Source: an uncultured Collinsella sp. (GTDB lineage Bacteria > Actinomycetota > Coriobacteriia > Coriobacteriales > Coriobacteriaceae). Taken from it: a stretch of 64,000 nucleotides of DNA. Every line of letters begins with the position of its first letter. The stretch's first letter is position 1. This document shows, in pieces, positions 43,030-51,682 of this stretch. The notes under the pieces were generated by a model. It was not told where the DNA came from. It saw nothing but the letters and a program-made list of their open reading frames with translations, and did not search any database. Location of the stretch: NCBI GenBank assembly GCA_900541695.1, contig UQKL01000001.1, forward strand, positions 1-64,000, given 5' to 3'. A program made the position numbers and the translations under genes.

Positions 43030-44193
43030 CTACAGGGTCTCGATAAAGGCGGCGATGCGAGTCTCGATCTGGCCCATGTCGCCATTGCTGTAGTCGGTCT
43101 CGATCTTCATGTACGGAATACCCGCACCCTCGACGGCCTCCTGCATGCGCGAGCTCTCCACGTTAAAGGTATGGCACGCCTGGAGCACGTTTTCGACTAC
43201 ACCATCGACGTGGTACTTCTCGCACATGGTCAGCGTGTTTTTCATACGCCCGTCGTTGGGCGTCATGACCGAGCAGTTAATGTCCAGGTAGCGGTCGGCG
43301 ATGGCGCGCAGGATGTCGGGAGCATCCGGGTCGATCATCATGGCCGCCGTGCGCTCGCCCGAGCAGTCATCCATGCACACGACCACGCCGCCGTTGGACT
43401 CGATGGTGCGGCCGATCTTGTTGATCACACCGCCCACCGGGCAGCCAGTGATCAGAATGCGCTTGGCATCCGCCGCGACCGGGCGTTCGCCCGCGTCGTA
43501 GGCCTCGCGCAGCTTGGCAACCTTTTGCTCCAGCTGCTGCGTATAGGCCTCGATATCAAAGCTGAACGTACCGGCAAACATGGTGCTCATCAGATCGACG
43601 CCGCTCATGGCCGCCGGCTGGTTGGCCTGCAGCGCAAACATCTCGAGCTGGGCAGCACGCAGGCGATTGCGACGACGGACGGCGGCGCGCAGGTCGTCAT
43701 CAGTAATCGTAATACCGTAGAAGTTCTCGAGCTCCTCCTTGAGCAGGCGGCACTCCTCGTACCAGCCTTCACGCTCGTAGGCGCGATCGCGACCCTGCGG
43801 CAGGTGCAGAATGTGCGTGCGCTTGAGCTCGTTGAGTAGCTCGTACATCTTCTTCTTGCCGTCGCAGGTGGTCTCGCCGATGATCATGTCGCTAAAGTAC
43901 GTAAACGGGCACTTTTGCGAATAGGCAAAACCGTACGTCGACTTGATGAGCGGGCAGAGGTTTGCCGGCAGCACCTTCTCGGCCTCGGGAATCACCTCAT
44001 CGGACGTACCGCACAGAGCGACACTTGCGGCGCCCGCGGCATCGATAATCTCGAGCGGCGTATAGCTGCACAAAAAGCCGACCAGGCGATTACCCGCCTG
44101 CTTATAATCCTTGACGCGAATAAACGCCGCCTTGCGCTGCTCGTTGAACTCCTCAAACGTGGACGGCAACGGCTGCTCAATATATTCAGGCAT
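43030..44193 (-). CDS. 2-Hydroxyacyl-CoA dehydratase D-family subunit (1)
   Basis: 387 residues, HgdB/BcrC/double-cubane superfamily. Conserved motifs: [59 protein letters not shown] and [13 protein letters not shown]. These cysteines hold an iron-sulfur cluster that accepts the activator's electron. The ATG at 44193 has GGAGC upstream. Paralogue of the next gene upstream (44348-45631). The pair plus activator could be a dehydratase of fermentation or a double-cubane protein reducing another small molecule; sequence reading alone cannot decide. Confidence 0.88.
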   Translation of the reverse strand: MPEYIEQPLPSTFEEFNEQRKAAFIRVKDYKQAGNRLVGFLCSYTPLEIIDAAGAASVALCGTSDEVIPEAEKVLPANLCPLIKSTYGFAYSQKCPFTYFSDMIIGETTCDGKKKMYELLNELKRTHILHLPQGRDRAYEREGWYEECRLLKEELENFYGITITDDDLRAAVRRRNRLRAAQLEMFALQANQPAAMSGVDLMSTMFAGTFSFDIEAYTQQLEQKVAKLREAYDAGERPVAADAKRILITGCPVGGVINKIGRTIESNGGVVVCMDDCSGERTAAMMIDPDAPDILRAIADRYLDINCSVMTPNDGRMKNTLTMCEKYHVDGVVENVLQACHTFNVESSRMQEAVEGAGIPYMKIETDYSNGDMGQIETRIAAFIETL

Positions 44194-44231
44194 ATAGCTC
44201 CTTAACAAACCTTTTAACCAACCAAGGAAAC

Positions 44232-44331
44232 GGCTTTCCCAGGTGCCCGAGGTTGCCGTGAAAGAGAAGCGCCGCGTACTTTGGGACGCAAGCGACGGTT
44301 TGAACGGCAAGACCGGGTGCCTGGGGAAGCC
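44232..44331. repeat. Structured palindromic element family E, copy 2
   Basis: An 18-bp outer stem (44232-44249 with 44314-44331), then TTGCCGT/ACGGCAA, then the conserved GAAAGAGAAG and CGACGGTTTGA strands around a GCGT/ACGC hairpin. It starts 16 bp after the stop of the 44348-45631 gene. Outer arms differ from copy 1 but pair throughout. Confidence 0.75.
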
Positions 44332-44347
44332 GCCGAGACGGATAGCT

Positions 44348-45631
44348 CTAAATGGTTTCCAAGAAAGCCTCGATCCTGGTTTGCAGCTGACCTGCGTCCT
44401 CGCCGGCGTAGTCGGTCGTGATGTGCATAAACGGAATGCCGGCCTCCTCGGCGGCCTTCTCCACGGCAAACGACTCCATCTCGTAGAGCGTGCAGAACTG
44501 CAGAGCCACGTCGACGATGCCGTCGGCATGCAGGTCCTTGGCCATCTGGACAATGTCCTTCATACGCTGGTCGTTGGGCGTAAAGACGGCGCAGTTGATC
44601 TTAAAGTAGCGCTCGGCGATGGCATCGAGCATCTCGTCGACCGTCTCGCCGGACTCGTCGACCAGGTCCTTGTAGTAGCGCGAGCCCGTGCAGGACTCCT
44701 CGCCCACCACAACGCCGCCGGCCTTCTCGATGAGGTTGAACAGCTTCCAGTTGGGCACGGCCATGGGCGTACCGGTGTACAGGATGCGCTTGGTCCCCTT
44801 GGGCGCCACGCCCTCGCCGGCCTCGACACGCTGCTCGCACTCAGCCGCCATATCGTTAATGGCTCCGGTCAGACGCGGCGTGTCGTCCATAAAGGCGGCC
44901 TGAACGGTCAGCAGGCTGTCGAGACCGCTGATGGGCGCCGGGTCGGCAGCGCGCGTGGCAGCGAGGCGCTGCAGGGCGCGACGCTTCTCATTGACGGCGT
45001 GGATGGCGGCCTTCAGACGCTCAGGCGTAATCGTGACGCCGCACTCTTCCTCGATCTTGGCGGCGAGCTTCTTGACCTCGGCCTTCCAGGTCACGAGCGT
45101 CGACTCGTCGTGTACGTTGGGAATATCCATGACGTACATGTTCTTTTGCGTGGCAAAGAACTCGTAGGCTTTCTTCTTACCGTCGCAGGTGTTCTCGCCT
45201 ACCACCAAGTCACTCGACTCAATGTAGGGGCAGACCTCGCCCAGCTTAAAGCCGGCAAAGCTCTTGATAAGCGGACAGGTGTTGCGCGGCAGGTGCTTCT
45301 CAACCTTATCGGTTGCCCAATCGGCACCAGAGCACAGACCCACGGGGATACCGTCGCAGGCGAGCACAATCTCCTCGGGCACGTAGACGCAGAACGAACC
45401 GACGATCTTGGTGGCCTCGCCGGCCTCCTTCTTGTCGAGCATCTCCTTAATACGGCCGCTGTGAATGTTGGTGGCGACAAAATCCAGGTAGGACGTGGAC
45501 TTGGGGCGATTGTTCTGCGTTAGGAACATATCGCCGTACATCTGGCCCACGGCGCCCAGCAACATATCGTGGTCGGCAAGATTCATGCCGAGGCTCTCCC
45601 ACATCGGATGGAAATCAAATTCTTCAGCCAT
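44348..45631 (-). CDS. 2-Hydroxyacyl-CoA dehydratase D-family subunit (2)
   Basis: 427 residues, paralogue of the downstream gene. Motifs: [70 protein letters not shown] and [13 protein letters not shown]. The ATG at 45631 follows GAGGGGAA. First large gene of the unit that continues through the second subunit and the activator towards selD, interrupted only by the two family E elements. Likely the second half of a heterodimer. Confidence 0.88.
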   Translation of the reverse strand: MAEEFDFHPMWESLGMNLADHDMLLGAVGQMYGDMFLTQNNRPKSTSYLDFVATNIHSGRIKEMLDKKEAGEATKIVGSFCVYVPEEIVLACDGIPVGLCSGADWATDKVEKHLPRNTCPLIKSFAGFKLGEVCPYIESSDLVVGENTCDGKKKAYEFFATQKNMYVMDIPNVHDESTLVTWKAEVKKLAAKIEEECGVTITPERLKAAIHAVNEKRRALQRLAATRAADPAPISGLDSLLTVQAAFMDDTPRLTGAINDMAAECEQRVEAGEGVAPKGTKRILYTGTPMAVPNWKLFNLIEKAGGVVVGEESCTGSRYYKDLVDESGETVDEMLDAIAERYFKINCAVFTPNDQRMKDIVQMAKDLHADGIVDVALQFCTLYEMESFAVEKAAEEAGIPFMHITTDYAGEDAGQLQTRIEAFLETI

Positions 45632-45790
45632 GACGGTTCCCCTCTCGAACCAAAAACGAATAACAGCGGTATCGATGCACGACGGACGGCGATTGCCCGG
45701 CCGTGCTTAAACCCGGAATTTTAGGGAACCTGCTTTGCGGTCGATTATTTAGTTGTGCGTCGTCTCTCCCGGAGCCGTGAACATACCTGC

Positions 45791-45859
45791 TCATATGCGA
45801 CTCCGGGCCATATATAGGGCACGCGCGGCAACGCGGCGAATGTATGTCGTCTGCGGCAT
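45791..45859 (-). CDS. 22-residue leader-type small ORF
   Basis: MPQTTYIRRVAARALYMARS plus two residues, starting at ATG 45859 with a full AAAGGAGG site and ending at TGA 45791. A -10 TATAGT at 45895-45890 would start transcription only ~15 nt before the ribosome site. The peptide is basic (five Arg) and lies 160 bp ahead of the D-family gene. It may be a regulatory leader peptide or unrelated. The rest of 45632-46060 shows an ATTATC/GATAAT palindrome at 45968-45985 and nothing else. Confidence 0.4.
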   Translation of the reverse strand: MPQTTYIRRVAARALYMARSRI

Positions 45860-46060
45860 GTGCGCACCCTCCTTTACAAGTTGATGTCAACTATATCAAC
45901 GGTCATCGACTAAGCGAACACCGTTGACATTCGTACGACAGCGTCGTGTACCGTCGTTTAATAAATAATTATCTCGATTGATAATGGTTTATTATCCCTC
46001 ATTCGGCGCGCGGCAAGATAAAGCCGACGAGGCTTATATCCCCGACGGCATTACCCGACG

Positions 46061-47131
46061 CTATCGACAAACCAAGTTGATCCTACTCGCATCGAAGTGC
46101 ATGCGCAGCGTCTCGCCTGCTTGCGGCAGCTCGTCGACAGGCACGCCCACCTTGTTGACCTTCCACTGCAGACGCGTGGGCGCATCAGCGCGCGGCACGT
46201 CCAGCAGCACCAGCCGCTCAAAGCGCGAATCGCTCACTCGGGCCACGTGCAGATCATAGCTGTTGCGGCCCCGCTCCGCGCGATTGTCAACATGGAAGTA
46301 GCTTGCGCGAATGCCCAGGTACGCCACATTATCGGGAACCTCGCGACCCACGTTAAAGGTCATGCCCCAGTCGAGGGCCTCAACTTCTTCGTCGCCGATC
46401 TTGCGCGCCCGGCTTGTGTTCTTGCAGCCCGTCAGGCGCAGCGCCGCCAGCGTCTGCGGACGGCGGACCACGTCCTCGACGGAGCCGATCTCCTCAACCT
46501 GCCCGTCGTGCATCACGCAGATGCGCTGGCACAGGCGGCACGCTTCGTCGATGTCGTGGCTCACGTAGAGCACGGTGCGGTTGCATACATCGAACAGGTC
46601 GAGCAAATTCTGTTCGAGGGCGCTTTTAAGATAGGAATCGAGTGCGCTCATGGGCTCGTCGAATATAAAAATGCCCGGATGCGCCGCCACCATGCGGGCG
46701 AGCGCCACACGTTGCTGCTGACCGCCCGAGAGTCGCGCGGGATAACGGTCGGCGAAATCGGCCAGGCCAAAGATACCCAGGTAGCGCTCGGCCAGCCTTT
46801 TGCGCGCCGCGGCGTCACCCGCGTCCTTTGCACCAGCGCATACGTTATCGGCCACCGTCATGTTGGGAAACAGCTGATAGTTTTGGAACAACAGGGCGCA
46901 TTTTCGCTCCTGGGGCGACAGGTTGATGCCCGCCGCCGAGTCAAAAAAGGTCACGCCGTTGACGACGATCTTGCCCTCGTCGGGCGTCTCCACGCCGGCA
47001 ATGCAGCGCAGCGTGCAGCTCTTGCCGCAACCCGAGGCACCAAGCAGCGCCACGCGCTCCTCGCCGGCCTCAAGCTGCATGTCGAGCATAAACCCGGGAT
47101 AGCGCTTTTTGATATCCAGAACGAGCGACAT
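46061..47131 (-). CDS. modC: Molybdate ABC transporter ATP-binding protein
   Basis: 356-residue ABC ATPase powering molybdate import. Walker A LLGASGCGKSCTLR, Q-loop LLFQNYQLFPNM, signature LSGGQQQRVALARM, Walker B IFIFDEPMSALD, H-loop VSHDID. A C-terminal TOBE-like regulatory region (about 240-350) follows. Starts 3 bp after the modB stop. Substrate inferred from modA and modB and from the neighbouring moeA/mogA; tungstate or sulfate homologues are less likely here. Confidence 0.9.
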   Translation of the reverse strand: MSLVLDIKKRYPGFMLDMQLEAGEERVALLGASGCGKSCTLRCIAGVETPDEGKIVVNGVTFFDSAAGINLSPQERKCALLFQNYQLFPNMTVADNVCAGAKDAGDAAARKRLAERYLGIFGLADFADRYPARLSGGQQQRVALARMVAAHPGIFIFDEPMSALDSYLKSALEQNLLDLFDVCNRTVLYVSHDIDEACRLCQRICVMHDGQVEEIGSVEDVVRRPQTLAALRLTGCKNTSRARKIGDEEVEALDWGMTFNVGREVPDNVAYLGIRASYFHVDNRAERGRNSYDLHVARVSDSRFERLVLLDVPRADAPTRLQWKVNKVGVPVDELPQAGETLRMHFDASRINLVCR

Positions 47132-47134
47132 GGC

Positions 47135-48577
47135 CTATCGACTTCCCTTCGAGACCGTGTCATCGCGCATAAGCTCGGCCAGCGCCTCGCGATCGATACG
47201 CAGGGCATCGCCACCCGCCGGGTCGAGCGAATCGCCCTGTCCGGCGAGTTCTTTGGCCTGTTTGCGCTCCGCACGGGAGAGACCACGCTCGCGATACTTT
47301 TGCGAATGAGCGGTGTACATGTTGATGAATAGGATGACTAGGAAACTAAACACGATCACGACGGCAACCCAAAAGAGGGCCACCGACGTGTTGCCGCCCA
47401 TCCACTCAAAGTAGATGGCGATGGGGATGGTCTGCGTAATGCCGGCGTAGTTACCCGCAAAGAACAGGGTGCAGCCAAACTCGCCCATCGCGCGGGCAAA
47501 GGCGAGCACCGTGCCGGCGGCAATCGAGGGCCAGCCAAGCGGCATCATAAGCTTGGTAAAGATGCGACGCTCGGACCATCCCAGAGTTCGCGCGGCGTCG
47601 AGCATCTGCATGTCGAGGCTCTCAAAGGCACCGAGCGCCGTGCGGTAGACCAGGGGAAACGACACCACCACGGCAGAGATCACCGCCGCCGGCCACGTAA
47701 AGACGATCGAGATACCGTGCGCGATAAGCCACCGGCCCACCCCAGTCGAGTGGCCAAACAGCATGAGGAGCAAAAAGCCGCAGACCGTGGGCGGCAGCAC
47801 CATAGGAATCGTAAAGACCGAATCGAGCAGGCCCTTGATGCGACTCGAGGTACCCATAGTCTTCCACGCGGCGAACAGGCCCAGCGCAAAGGAGATCAGC
47901 AGGGCAAGGCCGCACGTTTTAATGGACACCCAAAACGGGCGATAGTCGATGTCGCCCAAAAAGGAGGCCAGAGAGGTCAAGGGGCCCTGCTCATCCCGCA
48001 ACACGACAGACGATGCCTCAACCATTTGAGCGCTATCAAGCCAACGCGCGCCGCTCTTGGCATCACCCGAGGCTGATGCGATCACCACATAGCGGTCCCC
48101 ATCCGCACCTCGTTCGTCAAAGCCATAGGTATACCCGCCGGCATCAAACGTTGTTTCCGCCGTAACATACCAAGGAAGATCCACGTCCCCCAGCTGCGCA
48201 CCTCCCATGCAGTTTGCGCTGTCGAGTTCACAGACGAGGGCTTTGAGACCCGATGCGCACTCGTTGTCCTGCGGATCCAATCCAAACTTCTCGACCGCCT
48301 TGGGCGATATCCACACCACAACGCGATCGGCAGCAGGCGCCACCACAAGGTCCACGTCCTCGTCAACGGGAAACCGGTAGCCCTCAGGCTGGCCCTCCAT
48401 GTCACGAGCGGTCCCCTTGGCCAACCGCTCAAAACCTTCGATCCCATAGGAAAGCCCATGAGCGGTCGCAGCAACCTGGGCCCCGTCCTCAGCGTCCCCA
48501 GCAAACGCAAATCCCGGCACCCAGCAAAGCGCGAAGGTCAAAGCACAGGCGACAAGCATGCGGAATCTATTAAGCAC
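47135..48577 (-). CDS. modB: Molybdate ABC transporter permease with unusual secreted N-terminal domain
   Basis: 480 residues, twice the usual ~230. The start is GTG 48577 with GGAG six bases upstream. A signal-type helix (MLVACALTFALCWVPGFAFA) precedes a ~190-residue extracytoplasmic domain with three cysteines (NECASGLKALVCELDSANC). Then comes a normal ModB permease: FWVSIKTCGLALLISFALG, PMVLPPTVCGFLL, and the EAA-type loop around LDAARTLGWSERRIFTKLMMPL and ARAMGEFGCTLF. The extra domain has no recognised family here. It may capture substrate or sense it beside ModA. Confidence 0.88.
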   Translation of the reverse strand: MLNRFRMLVACALTFALCWVPGFAFAGDAEDGAQVAATAHGLSYGIEGFERLAKGTARDMEGQPEGYRFPVDEDVDLVVAPAADRVVVWISPKAVEKFGLDPQDNECASGLKALVCELDSANCMGGAQLGDVDLPWYVTAETTFDAGGYTYGFDERGADGDRYVVIASASGDAKSGARWLDSAQMVEASSVVLRDEQGPLTSLASFLGDIDYRPFWVSIKTCGLALLISFALGLFAAWKTMGTSSRIKGLLDSVFTIPMVLPPTVCGFLLLMLFGHSTGVGRWLIAHGISIVFTWPAAVISAVVVSFPLVYRTALGAFESLDMQMLDAARTLGWSERRIFTKLMMPLGWPSIAAGTVLAFARAMGEFGCTLFFAGNYAGITQTIPIAIYFEWMGGNTSVALFWVAVVIVFSFLVILFINMYTAHSQKYRERGLSRAERKQAKELAGQGDSLDPAGGDALRIDREALAELMRDDTVSKGSR

Positions 48578-48645
48578 GAAAAGCTCCAAGCGAATACAAG
48601 GACGAAGTGAAACACAAAACGATGGAATTATCGCGCCAAGCCGCA

Positions 48646-49524
48646 CTACTCGGAAAGCTCAAAGCCGTACTTGGCCCAAATCTTCTGGGCCTTCTTGTTG
48701 GACAGGCAAAAGTCGATAAACGCCTTGGCCTCGTCGGCATGTTCGGAGCCATCGGCGACAGCGCCCGGATACACGATGGGCTTGTGCGAGTCCTCGGGAC
48801 ACACAAAGGCCTCCTCGATGCCGTCGTAGCGGAAGATATCGGAGCTGTAGACAAAACCAGCCACGCAGTCGCCTGTGGACACATAGGCGGCGGCGGTACC
48901 AACTTTGTCGGCCAGTGCGACCTTGTCGGCGATCTCGGGAGCATACTCGCCGTCGTCGCCCTCGGTGCCGGTGTAGAGGCCCACGGAGGCCAGGGCCTGG
49001 TTGGCGTACTTGCCGGCGGGAACGGTCTTGGCGTCGCCAATGGCGATCTTGCCGTCCAGGTTCGCGACGTCGGCGACGGCCTCGACCTTGGTGTCGGAGC
49101 CCTCGGCGCGAATGATCACGAGGTCGTTGACGAACATGTCCTCGCGGGTATCGGCATCGACGAGCTCGGCGGCCTCAGCATCGTCCATGGTGCCCTTGGA
49201 AGCGGTGATGAGCACGTCGACGGCGGCACCGGCGCGCATCTGCTCGACAAGGTCGCCAGACGCCTTAAACTGCGTGTCGGCAAACGTGGTGCCGGTCTGC
49301 TCGGTGTAAAGCTCCTGAACCTCGGGCAGAGCCTTCTCGAGCGAGTTGGCGGCAAAGACCTGCAGCTCGACAGCTTTCTTGGAAGATGCCTTAGCAGAAC
49401 CGGCATCGGAACCAGCCGGCTCGGACGTCTTGCTGCCCGAGCAGCCGGCAAGACCAAGGCCGGCGGCAGCGGCAGCAGTTAGCGAGACAAAACCGCGGCG
49501 TGAAACCATATCGAACATATTCAA
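48646..49524 (-). CDS. modA: Molybdate-binding lipoprotein
   Basis: 292-residue solute-binding protein. Lipobox LGLAGCSGSK after a VSRRGFVSLTAAAAAGL signal, so it is anchored outside the membrane. Mature-domain hallmarks: LQVFAANSLEKALPEVQELY, ASGDLVEQMRAGAAVDVLITAS and the C-terminal ADGSEHADEAKAFIDFCLS. First gene of modABC, followed by a 68-bp gap to modB. A palindrome upstream (49592-49620) may be the operator. Confidence 0.93.
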   Translation of the reverse strand: MNMFDMVSRRGFVSLTAAAAAGLGLAGCSGSKTSEPAGSDAGSAKASSKKAVELQVFAANSLEKALPEVQELYTEQTGTTFADTQFKASGDLVEQMRAGAAVDVLITASKGTMDDAEAAELVDADTREDMFVNDLVIIRAEGSDTKVEAVADVANLDGKIAIGDAKTVPAGKYANQALASVGLYTGTEGDDGEYAPEIADKVALADKVGTAAAYVSTGDCVAGFVYSSDIFRYDGIEEAFVCPEDSHKPIVYPGAVADGSEHADEAKAFIDFCLSNKKAQKIWAKYGFELSE

Positions 49525-49591
49525 CCCTTTCGGACCTTGTGCCCGGGTACCCCACCGCGGGCTTTAATCTGCAATCAGATTATACTTCTAC

Positions 49592-49620
49592 GAGAATAAT
49601 GATAGTGAGAAATTATTCTC
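49592..49620. promoter_or_regulatory. Palindromic operator candidate upstream of modA
   Basis: GAGAATAAT and ATTATTCTC, 9 bp each with an 11-bp spacer, in an AT-rich island 68 bp upstream of the modA start. Position and symmetry suggest a dimeric regulator such as a ModE-like repressor, but the sequence is not the E. coli ModE box. Confidence 0.45.
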
Positions 49621-49679
49621 GCCAGAGAATATAGTTTCGAGTTGCCGTGCCCCTTGGCGTCGCTTCGGCGGAAAACAAA

Positions 49680-49708
49680 GGCGGAGCAGCCGTTCAGGTC
49701 GCCCCGCC
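49680..49708 (-). terminator. Terminator of the moeA-mogA operon
   Basis: GGCGGAGC/GCCCCGCC stem (one mismatch) with TTTGTTTT on the minus strand, 13 bp after the mogA stop. Confidence 0.75.
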
Positions 49709-49721
49709 GCAGGTAAACCGC

Positions 49722-50201
49722 TTAGTTGGTATGTCCGCCGCCCGCCGTCATTTGGGCCGCATGCTCCAGCTGATCGCTCACGGCCTCCCAGCTTTCGCGG
49801 GCGGCCTTCGTGGAACCGGGAAAGTTTACGACAAGTGTATGACCTCGTTGCATGCAAATAGCACGCGAGAGCATAGCGCGGCGCGTCTTGGTCATCGAGT
49901 ACGCACGGATTGCCTCTGCAATGCCCGGCACATCGCGCTCGCAGACGGCACGCGTCGCCTCGGGCGTCACATCGCGCATCGAAAGCCCCGTGCCGCCGCA
50001 GGTAAGCACGACATTGGCGTGGCACTCATCGGCGGCTTCCGCAATGGCATCACCAATCTCGCTGACGTCGTCGCGCACGACCACATGTGAGGCGACCGTC
50101 CAGCCCTGCGCCACGATGAGTTCCTCGAGCGCAGCACCCGCCTCGTCCTGGGCAAGATCGCGCGTATCCGAGCACGTCACAATCGAAATCTTCAGCTCCA
50201 T
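49722..50201 (-). CDS. mogA: Molybdopterin adenylyltransferase/MoaB-type protein
   Basis: 159 residues, MoCF-binding fold. It adenylates molybdopterin ahead of molybdenum insertion by MoeA. Motifs ISIVTCSDTRDLAQDEAG at the start, VVLTCGGTGLSMRDVTPEAT near residue 70 (GGTG and the D-T-P metal loop) and VVNFPGSTKAARESW near 130. The ATG at 50201 has GTAGGAGGAA upstream. Ten bp downstream of moeA, so co-transcribed. MoaB versus MogA cannot be settled by eye. Confidence 0.9.
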   Translation of the reverse strand: MELKISIVTCSDTRDLAQDEAGAALEELIVAQGWTVASHVVVRDDVSEIGDAIAEAADECHANVVLTCGGTGLSMRDVTPEATRAVCERDVPGIAEAIRAYSMTKTRRAMLSRAICMQRGHTLVVNFPGSTKAARESWEAVSDQLEHAAQMTAGGGHTN

Positions 50202-50211
50202 AGCATTCCTC

Positions 50212-51474
50212 CTACAACACGGCGCCCTCGGGCAGGTCGACGCGAACAACGTCCACGGCATCTCCCGCCTTGAGCTCGCACGGTCCTTCGTCAATGCGCA
50301 GCAGGCAGTTGGACCGCTGCATCGTGCCGAGCAGCGCCGAATTCTGCGTCTTGGCCTCGGTCACCAACAGCTCACCGGTCTCGGGGTCGCGCAAAACCGT
50401 GGCGCGATCGAAGAAGCGTCGGTCCTGGCGCTTTTTCACGCCGTGCGTGAGCGTCGCCTGCTGCACGGGACGCACGCCCTCGGCAAAGCCGCGCATCTTG
50501 CGAATCGCCGGACGGGCGAGCATCTCAAAGCCTACATACGCCGCAGCCGGATTGCCTGAAAGCCCTAGGTAGGGCTTGCCCCCGAGCAAGCCAAACGTGA
50601 TGGCCTTGCCCGGACGCATCGAGATGCGGTCAAACAGCACCACGCCCTCGCGCCGGACGAGCGCCGTCACATAGTCGTAGTCGCCAGCCGAGGCGCCACC
50701 GCTCGTAATGACAAAATCGCACTCCTGCACGGCGCGATGCACCAGCTCGGCAATCGCCTGCTCATCATCGGGTGCAATGCCGTAGAACACGGGCTCGGCG
50801 CCGGCATCGAGTGCTTCGGCCATCAACGCCGACGAGTTGGAGTCGCGAATCTGCCCGCGCGCCGGTACCTTACTCGGTGCGACCAGCTCCGTGCCCAGCG
50901 AGATGATGCCCACACGTGGGGCAGCGTGCACCTTCACGCTCGCGTATCCGGCGCTCGCCAGCAGACCCGCGCCCGCCGGAGCCACGACCTCGCCGGCGCG
51001 CATCACAACATCGCCGGCATGGGCCTCCTCGGCAGCAGAGCGAACGTTCTCCCCCACTTTAGCAGGCGCCGAGAAGCTCACGTGCGAGCCCTCGTTGCCG
51101 TCGCCATCGAGCACGTCGACGATCTCGTATTTCACTACGGCATCGGCACCCTCGGGCACCGGCGCGCCTGTCATGATGCGGACCGTCTCGCCCACTCCGA
51201 TTGTGCCCTCAAACACATGGCCCGCGGCCTCATGTCCGATAACGTCGAGCGTCACCGGCGCCTCGCCAGACGTCTGCGCCAAGTCCGCCGAGCGCACGGC
51301 ATATCCGTCCATAGCGCTGTTGGCAAACGGCGAGATATCGATATCGGCCACCGCGTCCTCGGCCAAGGGAAGACCGGTGGCCTGCCACACGGGAATCTCG
51401 ACGAGATCGGTCGGAGCAACGTGCGACAGAACAATCGACTGCGCGTCCTCCAGCGGAATGAGCTTCTCTGCCAT
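50212..51474 (-). CDS. moeA: Molybdopterin molybdenumtransferase
   Basis: 420-residue enzyme inserting molybdate into adenylated molybdopterin. Domain order is normal: ISPFANSAMDGYAVRSADL near residue 56, GVGETVRIMTGAPVPEGADAVV, and the MoCF-binding domain VITSGGASAGDYDYV. The GKPYLGLSGNPAAAYVGFEML loop and the C-terminal domain IV complete it. The ATG at 51474 has AAGAGG upstream. Head of moeA-mogA, adjacent to modABC, giving a molybdenum uptake and insertion block. Confidence 0.95.
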   Translation of the reverse strand: MAEKLIPLEDAQSIVLSHVAPTDLVEIPVWQATGLPLAEDAVADIDISPFANSAMDGYAVRSADLAQTSGEAPVTLDVIGHEAAGHVFEGTIGVGETVRIMTGAPVPEGADAVVKYEIVDVLDGDGNEGSHVSFSAPAKVGENVRSAAEEAHAGDVVMRAGEVVAPAGAGLLASAGYASVKVHAAPRVGIISLGTELVAPSKVPARGQIRDSNSSALMAEALDAGAEPVFYGIAPDDEQAIAELVHRAVQECDFVITSGGASAGDYDYVTALVRREGVVLFDRISMRPGKAITFGLLGGKPYLGLSGNPAAAYVGFEMLARPAIRKMRGFAEGVRPVQQATLTHGVKKRQDRRFFDRATVLRDPETGELLVTEAKTQNSALLGTMQRSNCLLRIDEGPCELKAGDAVDVVRVDLPEGAVL

Positions 51475-51647
51475 ATGCACCTCTTAATGCCACGGCGCAC
51501 AACGGGGCGCCGATTCTTTATGCTTGTCTAAGTATAATCCCCGACGCGCGACCGCGACTTGGCCTGTACCCGCAAATACACCTGTCGGCCGCAAGCCGCG
51601 AAACAGAATGGAAACCAACCCACCGGCTCGTCGCGTTTACCGCGTTT

Positions 51648-51653
51648 TATAAT
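51648..51653 (+). promoter_or_regulatory. -10 box of the ClC gene promoter
   Basis: Consensus TATAAT 30 bp before the ATG at 51683; no good -35 is seen. It lies in the 208-bp divergent gap between moeA and the ClC gene. Confidence 0.45.
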
Positions 51654-51682
51654 GCTCGTGTTGCAACCAAAAAGAGGAACGT

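Noticed and set aside
45624..45890. 88-codon cysteine-containing ORF upstream of the dehydratase-type gene
   Set aside because: No ribosome site before its start and composition unlike a protein. The 22-codon ORF in another frame has the real ribosome site.
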